Source of the DNA: Yamagishiella unicocca | Lineage: Eukaryota; Chlorophyta; Chlorophyceae; Chlamydomonadales; Volvocaceae | Direction: 5' to 3' | NCBI GenBank assembly: GCA_003116995.1 | Contig: BDSL01000110.1 | Location: 62,001-126,000 of the forward strand | Length of the DNA: 64,000 nucleotides | In this document: piece after piece, positions 11,003 through 22,400 of the stretch | Layout of the letters: each line of letters starts with the position of its first letter | Position numbering within the stretch: the first letter of the stretch is position 1 | The notes under the pieces: model-generated | Told to the model about the DNA's origin: nothing | Database searches by the model: none | What the model saw: only the letters and a program-made list of their open reading frames with translations | Position numbers and translations under genes: made by a program

Positions 11003-14000
11003 ATGGAGCCGGACGCGTCGCCTGACAACACAGCGGCGGCGGCAGCGGCAGCTGCTAACGCTGCCGCCGCCTCTACCTATGCTTCTCCCCGGCCCCCGCA
11101 GCCTCTTTTCCGGCTGCCGGACCTAGCTGAGGATCTGCTGGCGCTGGTGCTGAGCTGCCCTGTGCTCGACCTGAAGGATGCGACACATGCGGCGCGTAGC
11201 TGCCGCTGCCTACGGGACGCCGTACAGCGCTGCGAGGGGCTGTGGGCGCGGCTGTACGAGCAGCACTTTGGGCCCCCCGTCGGCGGCAGTGGAGGCGGAG
11301 GCGGGGACGGCGGGGACGGGGCCGGCGGAGAAGGCGGCGGACGCGGAGGCGGAGGCAGCGGGGGCAGCGGAGGCGGCTTAGGAGGCAGCCGGGGCGGCGC
11401 TGGCAGCTCCCTAGCGGCTGCTGTGGGGCTCAGCAGGCAGGCCAGCATGGCGGGCGACCCGCGGGTCGGAGGAGCCGGCGATGGCGGAGGCGGAGACAAG
11501 GGTAACGCCCAGGGTGGTGGGCTGGCTGTCCTAGTTGACGGCACCTCTGGTGCCCCCATACCGATGCGGCAGAGGGGGCCAACTCTGCCCTTGCCGGTAG
11601 CGGTGGCGGCTGCGAAGGCAGCGCCGGAGGCGGCGCAGGCAGCGGAGGCGGAAGTCGCCACGCGGCGGGATGGAGCTAGCAGCGGCACCATTAGGGGCGG
11701 CAGCGGCGGTGCCAGCGGCAGCGGCGGTGCCAGCGGCAGCGGCGGTGCCAGCGGCAGCGGCGGTGCCAGCGGCAGCGGCGGTGCCAGCGGCAGCGGCGGT
11801 GCCAGCGGCGGCGGTGCCAGCGGCAGCGGCGGTGCCAGCGGCAGCGGCGGTGCCAGCGGCAGCGGCGGTGCCAGCGGCAGCGGCGGTGCCAGCGGCAGCG
11901 GCGGTGCCAGCGGCAGCGGCGGTGCCAGCGGCAGCACAGGCAGAGGGGGAGGGCAAGGAGGGGGAGGCCGCGGCGATCTCAGGCAAAGAGCGGGCGGCTC
12001 TGAACGCAGCGGGGCTGGCGTCGGGGATGTTGGCCTTGGCGGCGACGATGGCAGTGGGGCCGCCGGCGGGAGTTGGCGTGAGAGGTTCAAAGCGCGGTGA
12101 GGAACGTATCTGCTGCCGCCCCCGTCCTCCCTCCCTGCTCCCATGTCGACACCTAACGTCGCCCTCCCTCCCCTCCTGCACCCTCAGCTACCAGCGCCAG
12201 TCTTCGGAGGGGCGCCACCGGAGGCGGTTGGCGCTCTACCGCCTGCAGGCGGCCGTCCAGGTGCGGTGTGCTGCGGTGTGCTGCGGTATGCTGCGGTATG
12301 CTGCGGTGTGCTGCGGAGTCGGAGTCGAAGTCGCGGCCGCCTACTGGCCGACCGCGGCGAAGCGCGTGGCTGCCAGGGCCCTCTTGCGTGTGAGCTGGAC
12401 AGCTGGGTCGGTGAGGGCTGTGTTCCACGGGGGTTCCGGAGCTGCGTGTGTTTCGGCTCGAGCGCTGGCACCTGATGGAGCTGCGCCCACCTGTCGCTGG
12501 CGGCAGCGCCAGGTCGGGGAGCCAACTCCTGATGTCGTACATACTGCCGTGGACGCTGCAGGAGGCGCGCGCTGACGTGTCGGCCGCCCGCAGCCGGATC
12601 GTGGAGGAGGCGGATCGGCTGCAGGCCCTCCAGGCGCAGGTCGGCGACCCATGGGTCGGGACTTGAGAGGAGTGGGGGGAGCGATTTGGGTTTTTCACCC
12701 TCTGCTGCTGGGCATGAGACCTTGTGCTCCCGGCGCTGGAATGCTGGTCGGCGCTCCTTCAGGAATTAATCGGTGCGGTGAGCCGGTGCTTGCCTGGCGA
12801 GGCCCCATAAAACCCTCGTCGTACTTGCGCCCCTGGCCCGCATGATATCCCAGTTTGGTTGCGTCAGGCGGTTTAGGCAATGTCAAGATTGTTACGTAAG
12901 GGCAGTCTCCCCGCTTAGCCTAGCAATATCTGCGCTTGTTTTGCGCCATAAACCGCGGTGCTGGGTGTAGTACCGGTAGTATCCTGTAGCGGAGGTACCT
13001 GTAATGCGAAGTTCCCAGCTGGGCACTGGTCGTCACAGGTCATGCGCTCCGTCCAGCCGTGCATCGCCACCTGGGCGGTCGGAAGCTTGCCCCTCCCACC
13101 CTACTTGTCTGGGGTCGCTGTGCTGCGGCCTCGATCCCTTTGCTGTGCTGATCCACCATCCTCTCCGTGCTGCACACCCGCCGTGGAGTTTCGCGCCTTG
13201 GAGCTAAATTAACACCCCCAGCAGTCAATCGACAAGCCCTGCACGCACGCGCTGCTTTACCAACCAACCAATATGGTTGCTTGCTCTCGCGCAGGTTGCT
13301 GAAGTGGAGCGAGCCAGGTGCGATGTATGCAGTAATGGGAGTACTGTCGTGCGGGCGGCGACATATTGGAGAAAGGCGACGACGTCTTTTACACTACAGA
13401 GTATTAACCAGGGATGTGTTGCTGCCAAACCGTAAAAGTCCGATAGAAACCCGATCGGAGGGCGGGGGACCGAGGCGCATTCCGCAGCCTCGTGCGTGTC
13501 TGCTACCACGGGATGCCGTTACTAGATGAGCGACATCATTCGCTTAGCCCTCTCCTCTTCTACCCACTTCCCTTGCTTTAGCTGGCTCTTAACCTCCACG
13601 ACCCGCTCCCTTCCGGCACGCAGGCAGACTGGCGCGTCTGGGTCGTACTGGGTGCCGTCGGCGGTGCAGCAGCACTTCAGCCGGGTTCTGACCCAAGGGT
13701 CGGCCGTCGACGTGAGTCGGGCTTGGGTTGATAGATGGTCGGTTGGGTAGTTGCGGTGGTTAAAATGGCTCCTGGAACCGCTCAACCGCTAACCCACGGA
13801 CCCGGCCATCGCAGGCTGCTACCCGGGTGCAAGCGCTGCGCCAGGAGGTGCTGCTGGCCCGCCAGGCAGGTGGCCTGCCGGGATCCGGGGGCGAAGGGAG
13901 ATAGAGGCTGCTACCTGTTGCCGGTCAGCAGCTGCCGGTCGATATCGACGCTAGGGGCTCCAGGGATTTCGTAGCGAGGAGGGAAAGGCGCATGAGCGGG

Positions 14001-14236
14001 TTCGGTCTGTACCTCCGGAGCGGGGTGAATAAGACTCGTTACAGTGAGCAGCACGCCGCTTCGCACGGACACGTAGATACCTACACAGAGTACCATCGGA
14101 CGTCCCATTGCGTGCTTCGTGTCTTTCGCTTCCCCTTGCCCTGCAGGCTTTGGCGACGTTGCAGCGCACACTACCCGCCAGGCTTGAAAGGGTCAAGCAA
14201 GCGGAGCGAGACCTGAAAGCCATGCAGGGCACTTGA
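11003..14236 (+). CDS. F-box protein with Gly-rich linker and coiled coil, about 538 aa
   Basis: Probable substrate adaptor of an SCF ubiquitin ligase; the substrate is unknown. Exons: 11003-12096, 12188-12260, about 12442-12639, 13295-13317, 13624-13711, 13815-13865, 14147-14236. Residues about 36-82 form an F-box (LFRLPDLAEDLLALVL ... ARSCRCLRDAV ... LWARLY). The usual follow-on SWRERFKARYQRQ appears only after a roughly 260-residue Gly/Ala/Ser insertion, at residues about 356-368, across the exon 1/2 junction. The last exons are charged and helical (LQALQAQVAEVERA; LARQALATLQRTLPARLERV), suggesting a coiled coil. Intron 6 appears to use a GC donor (ccag|gcaggt). The exon 3 start uses a GAG acceptor and is the weakest junction. 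The ATG at 11003 is the first in frame before the F-box. Confidence 0.75.
11697..11938. repeat. 18-bp coding repeat (Gly-Ala-Ser-Gly-Ser-Gly)
   Basis: About 13 copies of an 18-bp unit of the type ggcggtgccagcggcagc inside exon 1 of the F-box gene, coding a (GASGSG)n linker, with one 15-bp shortened unit near 11806-11820. The opposite strand reads as a long Pro/Leu-rich shadow frame. Confidence 0.9.
12260..12315. repeat. 10-bp tandem repeat in F-box intron 2
   Basis: About five copies of gtgctgcggt/atgctgcggt start immediately after the exon 2 donor at 12260, so the repeat abuts the 5' splice site. Confidence 0.8.
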
Positions 14237-14450
14237 ACGTAGACTTGGCGCAGGTGCCGCCGGTGGTGACGCAGTTTTGGGAAGGCGCCACTTTGTCGGA
14301 GGCGTTCCTGTCACCACTATCGGCCTCTTGTGCAACTTACTAATGGGTTGGCGTTGAGAGGTGGTTTCGCGGTGATTGTCTCCGAGACTGGCCTGCTGAG
14401 CTGAGTGGGCGTCGGTGGGCGACCAAGGTCTTACTCTGCTATAACCGCAC

Positions 14451-14455
14451 TGTAA
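14451..14455 (+). promoter_or_regulatory. Candidate poly(A) signal TGTAA of the F-box gene
   Basis: TGTAA lies 215 bp after the stop codon at 14234-14236. TGTAA is the usual poly(A) signal of volvocine algae. Confidence 0.5.
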
Positions 14456-16454
14456 CACAACACGGCGGGATTGAGCAACAACCCGATGGTCGAGATGAAG
14501 ACTTCGAATCGCGGGCTAATTTCATTGTCGATAGACACCGTAACGAACCGTGATTTTGTAAAGGGCCTCAATACGGCCTCCAGGGTCAGCCAGGGTTTGG
14601 TGAGGTGGGCAGGGGTGGGCAGGAGTGGCCGATAACGCCAACGGCCTGTCTAATGTAGCATAGTGTAGCCAGTGCATGTCTACATAGGCTGAGAATACGA
14701 GAAGGAAACCCCTGCATATGAAGAGCCACAGCGGATACCATGACAATCGTAGGCAGCTCTCGCTATGTCCCAGAGGCTTCCAGACAGTACACTCCAAGGG
14801 TATGTTCCGCTCGTGCAACATTCATTATATCGCGAGGACAAATTTTACATGCACAGTACACATACGAACTGCAAAGCTGTTGAATGCGAGCTACAATGCA
14901 ACCCAAAAGCGATCCAAACTTGGGTCGCCCGTTTGGGTCGCCTGCTGTATGTTTAGTAAACCGCGCCGCAGCACCGTCACGGCCACTTGGTTGGGACAAA
15001 ACTACATGCAGAGTTTTTGCTGCTGCTCCTTGACGTTTGCCGCGCGACTGTCTGGCGAAAGTGACGACTTGACATCTACTGCTGCCCAAGAAGGCTCTAG
15101 CATTGTAACGTACACGTATGAAGCTCCGAATGCTGGAAAGTTGGGAAGGTTGCTGTGACCGATTCACTGCTATTTAAATTTTGCATCTGTGGCGTGCGTG
15201 CGGTGCTTGTCCGTACAATCCCGGATAGGTCCCGTTCAGCCCCACCAGAGCGTCATCTTGGTTCGACAAATGCCCACAACATCGCTAAAGTAGTACTAGT
15301 ATAGGTTGTCCTACCGGTTGACAGTTAATTACGCGGTCATGCCATCATCCCTGTATTTAGACTTGTAGGTTTTGCCTGAAGGCTTAAGCCCGCTTCTGTC
15401 AAGGCACTTTTTCCCTCTAACCTTTTTGACCATTTACGTATTCTGTAAGAGCTACAACTGGGCAGACGACAGCCGTGCTTCTGACGGTGCTTGACCTAGC
15501 CAGCATATCGTCGCAAGGGCATCACCTGGCTGATAACATTTGCTGGATCTTCATATAACCTACCTTGCGCCAAATCGCGGGTCAGTGGGCGCAAGCGCGC
15601 GGACGTGAGCATCGCAAAACTGGTGCGACCAAGCCAGCACGACAGGGGCTTGGATTACAGCGTGAATGCGTGACTGCTGTGGTGCAGTTTTCACGCCAAA
15701 AATCACGTCATTCTGTTCACGCCAGCGTCACCATTGGTCTTAACGTCGACTATGCTTTGCTTGCTGGCTTCACGGCCATGACCACCGCAGGCGCTGACGG
15801 CAGTGTTGAATGCTAGAGGTGGCCATATGGTATATTATTTGCTTTAAGGGCGTCGAGCGTAAACAGCAGTAGCAGCCTCGGCAGCAGCGGGGCCCACAGC
15901 GAGGGCTCGTCTCCAAAGCTGCAAACTGCTTGAGGAGGCCTCCAGCGGCAGCAACGGCGCGCCCTGGCAGCCATGCAGTAGCTGGACCCACCACCTCTCA
16001 TAACTGGACGGGCACGGGAGACAATGCAATCATGGCTTATAAAGCCTGTGGGGGCCGCAGTGCCGTCCGCTGCGTTGCGTCGACAGCCACGCATCTGACG
16101 CTCACGAATTCCACCATGACAGCGACTAGGGACGTTTGCTAAGCCCCCTCGGGCGCTTTAATCAGCAACTGGTAGCAGGAATATCCGTTTACAGGAGCTG
16201 CGGGCTGCAGCAGCTGCACCTGGGAACTTACAGCAGCCGTAGGCCTTGCAACGCAAGCAGTCAGCGACTAGTACAAGCGGCAAGCCGCTAGCAGCACCTG
16301 CTGGAGCGGGACCAGAAAGTCAGCACCGAATCGCCTGCTTAGCTGGTTGCAGCAGTGGGACTGACGCGTCCGTATCCACGCCGGCAGCAGAAGTTACGCC
16401 TGAGGCACACGCGGTAGCACCCGGCCCTGCCTACTGCGCAAGCAGGCGGTCGCA
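14456..16454. other. Intergenic region with RAD21 5' flank, no gene seen
   Basis: Two kilobases with lower GC than the genes. Only short frames without splice support were found. The last 600 bp become GC-rich (15840-16450) and probably contain the promoter and 5' UTR of the RAD21 gene. Confidence 0.5.
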
Positions 16455-19400
16455 ATGTTCTACTCAACACAGATCCTGGCCCGAAAGGGCCCGCTAGGAC
16501 TTGTATGGATGGCAGCGCACATGGACCGTGGCCTCAAGCGGAGTCAGGCAAGTCGGACCGGCCAAAATCTCCTTCCACGGACCGACTGCGGTGCATGCGT
16601 ATTTGTCCGGCTACGGGGTGTTGACTCAGGTCGGGTGGGACGGCGGAAGGTTGGTTGGGAGTACCTTGCTGGCACGCACACCGCATTAGGTCAGTCAAAC
16701 AAGGTCAGTGTACCCCGTCCGAGCTAAGGGCTTGGAAGTCGGCGTCTGAGGGCTGGGGGCTTTCAATGAGGGTTTGGCGATCTGCCTGGCCTGCCTTTGC
16801 TCGGATCCATGCTCTGGCCATAGACTCATGGCCCAAGGTTGGGTTTGGGAGGAAAGTCAGCGGACTAGGAAGCCTGTGGCCTAAGGTTGGGTGGGGTCAG
16901 ACCTGCCCGCACCCCCCCGACGCCGGCCGTGGATTCGCGGATTATGTTTTACCCCCGACGCCAATGATCATTCCGCAAGTGGGCTTTTTAGCGGCTGGGG
17001 TTCGGTTTACGGTATTCTTTCCCAGTCCAAGTCGCTGAAGTTCCTTCTTGCGCTTGCGTGCCATGGGTTCCATCGAATCCAGTAGGAGACGTCAGCGTCG
17101 GGCGTCTGCGTTGGTGAAAGGAAAAGTCGGGAAAGGATAAGCCTCACCCCAATTTGGCCTTGCTTCGTCTTTCCCCTCCATCAGGTCCACGAGGCATCCA
17201 TCCCCAGCACCGTTGATGTAATGCTGTCGCCCGAGGCGCCCCTGGCGCTGCGGCTCAGCGGGCAGTTGCTGCTGGGCGTGTGCCGCATCTACGCGCGGAA
17301 AGTGTCCTACCTGCTACAGGTGTGGGGCCTGGTCGGGTTGGGCTACCTGCGCGCAGCAGACATGGCTCATGGAGCAAGGCGTGGCCCGTGACCATGCTCG
17401 TTCAGCCGCTGTGGAGAGTTTCGCGGCGAGCACCAACCCATGCTCCGTACCCAGCTCTCTCCGTCGTACCCAGCTCGCTCCGGCACATGCGGCGGACATG
17501 CCAGCAAGGTGCTGAGCTGCGCATTTTGGGGGATGGCGCACGATTGCTGTCTCCTTCCATGCACATCCCTTATGTGTGGACTGGCGGTGGACTGGCGGAA
17601 AACCCGCATCTGCCTGCTTTGGTGTCGCCGCGACAGGGACCAGCACGTCCAACTCTTGTGTATTTACCCCGTCACTGTCCCTCAGGACTGCCAAGATGCC
17701 CTAGTCAAGATTAGGCTGGCCTTCCGGTGCGCCGGGGTACACGCCGGACTGCCTCGGACCGTACTTGTCTGTCCCTGCTTGTCATGGCTGCTGCTGCTGC
17801 CGGCAACAGCCTTCCACCAGCCAGGCCCACCACGGCCTGCCCTGCAGCCTTCGCGTTGCCATATCACCTGCCCTGCAGCCTTCGCGTTGCCATATCACCT
17901 GCCCTGCAGCCTTCCCGTTGCCATATCACCAGACCTCACCACGTTCCTCCACAAGTAATTGCATCCTCACCCGAACCTGAGATCCCCTTGAGCCGTCCCT
18001 GCTGATTCCCGCTTGCCCCCATTCCGTCCCTGACTCGCGCATCCCAGGCCCGACCAACTTGCCGCACTTACCAAGGCCGCCGCCGCGGCAGCAGCGAAAG
18101 CTGGCGGTACGGCACCCGCGCATACGCTTCCCCTGGAGTCAATCACCCTGCCGGACGGCCTGGACGAGCTGCAGATTCTGGCAGGTGAGCGTGCACTGAT
18201 ATTCCGCGATCCCGTCTGGCGCCTGGGGGACGAATGGGACCGGGGTATTACTTGGAGGGGGTGTTGAGCCTTGCATGGGATACCTGTCCTGACGCGGGCG
18301 CTTTGCAGGAAATGCCGCCGCAATGAACCGCCGCGTGTCCCGCTAGCCCCCCCTTAACTCTCAAGCTCACCCGCCGATCATCGCCGCCCACAGGCGATAA
18401 CTTCGATTTGAGGTCATTGCAGCCCGCCATGGCGCTGGAGGCGGTGATGGCGGACCTGCAGGTGGGTAGGGGTTCGTAGCTGAGGATGAGGGGGGTGAGC
18501 TCCGGGAGGGCCATCAGGGACACCACCTGGCTCCAGGGGAGGAGGGGTGCTGGGAATGTGGCGTCAGCGAGGAGGCGGGCGTCGTCACCAAGGGGCACCA
18601 GACGGGATGGCAGGGGGGCCAGGACGGCCCAGGATCCTGGCCGCTTCGAACGGATGGTCTGCTGCGAGCCGGGGCTCCGCAAGGGGACAAGGATGCAACC
18701 CTTGGGTGGCGGCTGAGGGCGTCGCAGTACCATGATGCACTCGCGGCGCTCTGTCTGTCTGCCGGCCAAACGCGCATACCTGCTCACGTGCTGCGGCCGT
18801 GCTTCCTCAGGCAGCGGTGGCGGAAGGCGGCGGTCACCGCCGTCGCGGCAGCATCGGCGTCAGCCTGAGCATGGGCCGGTGCGACAGCGGCCTGCAGGTG
18901 GGACCGGGTCAGATCAGGGTACACGATGGCAAGGGTACCAGCAGACGGGCCGTCAGGGGTGTGTATGGCGAGTTGCCCTCCGGCCATGGCGAGTTGCCCT
19001 CCGGCCTCCCCGTTCTTCTGACACTCGTCCACCCTCGCCAACTACAGGACGGTTACAGCCTGGGGCTGCTGTTTGCCCCGTCGGGCGAGTTCAGCGGTGG
19101 CGACTGCGGCGGCGCCGTGGAGATGGAGATGGAGGTGTTTGAGGACGCGGACGCGGCCTTTCAGTTCGACCTGGAGGAGGTTGAGATCGAGCGCCTGCGT
19201 GCCGCACCCGCGGCGGAGGCCGGTGCCGGCGCCCATTTAGGGGCCGCCGACCTGGCGGCGCTGCTCAACAGCGACGTCAGCGGCGGAAGGGTCCGTGGCC
19301 CTGGCGGTGACGGGGAGGACGAGGATGCGGAGGATGGTATCAGCAGCCCCAGCAGCGGCCTGTTGGGGGCTGCGAGCAGGGAACGGGAGAGCGGCGGTCA

Positions 19401-22400
19401 GGGCGGACGCACCGTCGACCGGCGTCGTAGCACGGCGGCGGCGGCGGTGACCGCCGGCGGCACCCGGCTTGGGGAGCTGCTGCCTGACCTCGGCATGGAT
19501 CTTGGCGGTGCCGCGGGCGCCTTGGATCTGGATCTCGATATCGACTTTACGCTTTCGGATGAGCAGCCTGGCGATGGCGGCGCGGACGGCGCCGCGCAGA
19601 CGCACAGCCACGGCGGCAGCGGGCCCGTGGTGAGTGGAGCTCGAAGCGGTGGCGGCGCCATTGGCGGAGGAGTTGACAGCACCGGCGAGGGCGAGGGGCG
19701 CGTTGGCGGCCGTAGGAGTGCCGCGCAGACGCCAGCAACTAGGGGCAGCGCGCAGCGCGGCGGCAGCCGCGTCGGCACGGGGGGTGACGCCGCCGTCGCG
19801 GCGTCGACGCTTGCTCCCATGCCCGGGCCCCTCAGCTTCACCGTCGAGGAGATCCGAGCTGCTGCTGAGGCGCTGGGTCGAGCTGCTGCCGTGGATCCGT
19901 ACGACATTCCGGAGGAGGCGGTCGGCACGGTGGCCGGTGATGAGGACGTGGACATGGCGGTGCCCGACGGCGTGGATCCGCATCCGGCCCCTGCAGTGCA
20001 ACAGGAGCCCTGTGCGTCCAGGCAAGCGGCCGCGCCAGAGGTAGCGGCGGTGGCGGAGATGGCGCAGGGCGCTGATGAAGCGGCGGACATGAATATCGAC
20101 GTCAGAGCTGTGGGAGGCCCATCTAGCGCATCGGCACGGAGTGGTGAGGAGGACGCGATGATGTGCCCGGCGGATGATGGCGTTGGCCAAGGTACTGATG
20201 ACAACGTCAGTCAAGGGGGTAGCCAGGCGGTGGTCGTGGCCGCACCCGCCGCCAACTTCGAGGCGTCGTCCAGCCAAGGCGCTGCCGCCGCCGACGTCGC
20301 GATAGCTGCTGGCGAGCTTTTGGCAGGCCCGGAAGCTGCGGAGGCAGGGATGTTGATGGGACCTGGAGCCTCAGCCGCTGGTGGGGGCCCTGCTGACGCT
20401 GGTGCTGTCGCTGGTGTCGCCGCTGCCGACGTCCCCGACGGCCTGGAACACAACGCCGGCGCCATTGATTATGAGGGCGCAGCAGCGGTCGCGTTTGTGC
20501 AAATCGCCCCGGCGGCCACTCCTCAGCGCCGCATGGTGACTCGCCGCTCGGCCGCCGCTGCAATCGCTGCAGCAGCTGCTGCTGCTGCCGCTACACCGGC
20601 TGCAGATCTGGGCGTCGCCCCGCTGGCAGCACCCGCAGCACCCTTGGAGGCGGTGGCGGAGATCCCAGCACCAGAGCGCCAGCATACCCTGCTGGATGCG
20701 GCACCCACTGCGGCGGCTGCGGACCAGGGAGGGGCACAGGTGCAAGCAATGGTGGTCCGCGCAGCGGTGGGGTTGCGAAGCCGCCAGCCGGCCCACCGGC
20801 CTTCCCGGCGGCCGGTCATGATCGACAGCGACGGTACGTCGTAGGCAGAGCACCGTGGGATCTGATTATGTTTAAACCCACACGCGTTTCTTAGTCCCCC
20901 ATGGCCCATCCCGCATTATTATGTTCTTTTATTATGATACCGCGCCTTACCACACTCCCTCCGCCCCCTTTTGGTGGTCCTTACGAAGGCGTGACCATTC
21001 CAACCAGCAGTCTGCGCGGATGGCTCCAGGTGAGAGGGAGGGCAGGCAGGGCTCATCTGTTTACTGCCGACTCTGCTTGCTTGCTTTGTGAGATTCGCGG
21101 GAAGGGCTGGGGTGCATCACTCTTGGCGTGCGGCTGCCAATGCGTCCCACGGGGCCGCCCCAACATAACCGGACTGCCGAATCATCTGGCCGCAGGACCG
21201 AACCGAGTTGATGGATGCAGTCAGAGGCCCCAGGGCTGCCATCGCTGCAGCCACCCTGCGCCGCCCGAAGCGCCAGCGCATCGCCGGCCCGGCGGCTGCC
21301 ATCGCTTCCACAGCAGGAGCATTGGAGGCGGCTGGTTCGGCCGCGCTGGGCGGGTGGCCGCTGGCAGGTGAGGCTCCATGCGCAGACGGGCGGAATGTGC
21401 GGGGCGAGCTATGTGGACAGGCAATGAGGATTGAGGTGGAACGCTGGGGTAATTTCGATTGAAGGGAGGCGCCGGACACGCGGCATGGGCTGCACCATGG
21501 CTCGCCTCCCTTGCACACCACTCTCGGTTCCTGCTGTTTCGGCGCCGGGAGCCTAGAGTACAGGTATCCAATTATCAACACAATGTTTAGGCTTGTCGAA
21601 AAGGTTATCATTTGGTAGCCATCCACGTCCACGCTCCCAAGCTCTCTCTGACTCTTGCTGTGCATCTTTACCCTCGCCGCTCGCAGGCCTACCGCTGGCA
21701 GGTGCGGTGGCGGGCTGCCGCTCTGCTGCCCGCCACTCTGCGGAACAGGGCCGCGCTGCAGCGGCGCCGACGGAGGCATCAGCGGTCGCGCCCGCGCTGC
21801 AAGCGTTGTTCCGTGTCGCCGTAGGTAAGCAACGATCGGTCGGAGAGCTTCCAGGGAACGAATGGAGCACCGTAGGCAGAACCGCCATCGCGTGCTTTGC
21901 GGATAATGGCTCGGCTCCCGCTGCGACGCAAGCGCACAGCCGCACGCCTCCTGACACGAATGGCGCCCGTTTCGCTTGAGTCCCCGCTATTTCCCACCTT
22001 CGGTAACACCTGTGTTCCCTATGTGGCCCTCTCGAACAACCTAATGCCTGCTGACCATCCTGCCCGCTGCCTGCCACGTATTAATTGCCTCCCCCACAGG
22101 CCTTCGTCTTTCCTATCCTCAACCCAGTTCTCCAGCATGCATCTCAAAACGTCTGTTCTAAACGGTTTTTCCTCTCATCCACGGCTCTTCCTCGAACCCC
22201 CACAGGCCAGATGGCCCCGCAGTACGCCCTGCAGATGGGCGCGGCCGCTGCCGCAGCCGGCGGCGGGGTTGTTGGCTTGGGCCGGGGCAACCGGGGAGAA
22301 CCCACCCACGGCGCCACCAGCGACTCCGTCACCGGCCTGGGGTTGTGGCACGCGGCTCAGGCCAGGCTGGGCCTCGCCGGTGCCGGGACGCCGGCGGCGT

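Noticed and set aside
10294..11025. Plus-strand 243-residue frame upstream of the F-box start
   Set aside because: Low-complexity composition, no family match, overlaps the divergent promoter and ends just inside the F-box coding start in another frame.
11077..12144. Minus-strand 355-residue Pro/Leu-rich frame
   Set aside because: Antisense shadow of the Gly/Ala/Ser repeats in the F-box exon 1.
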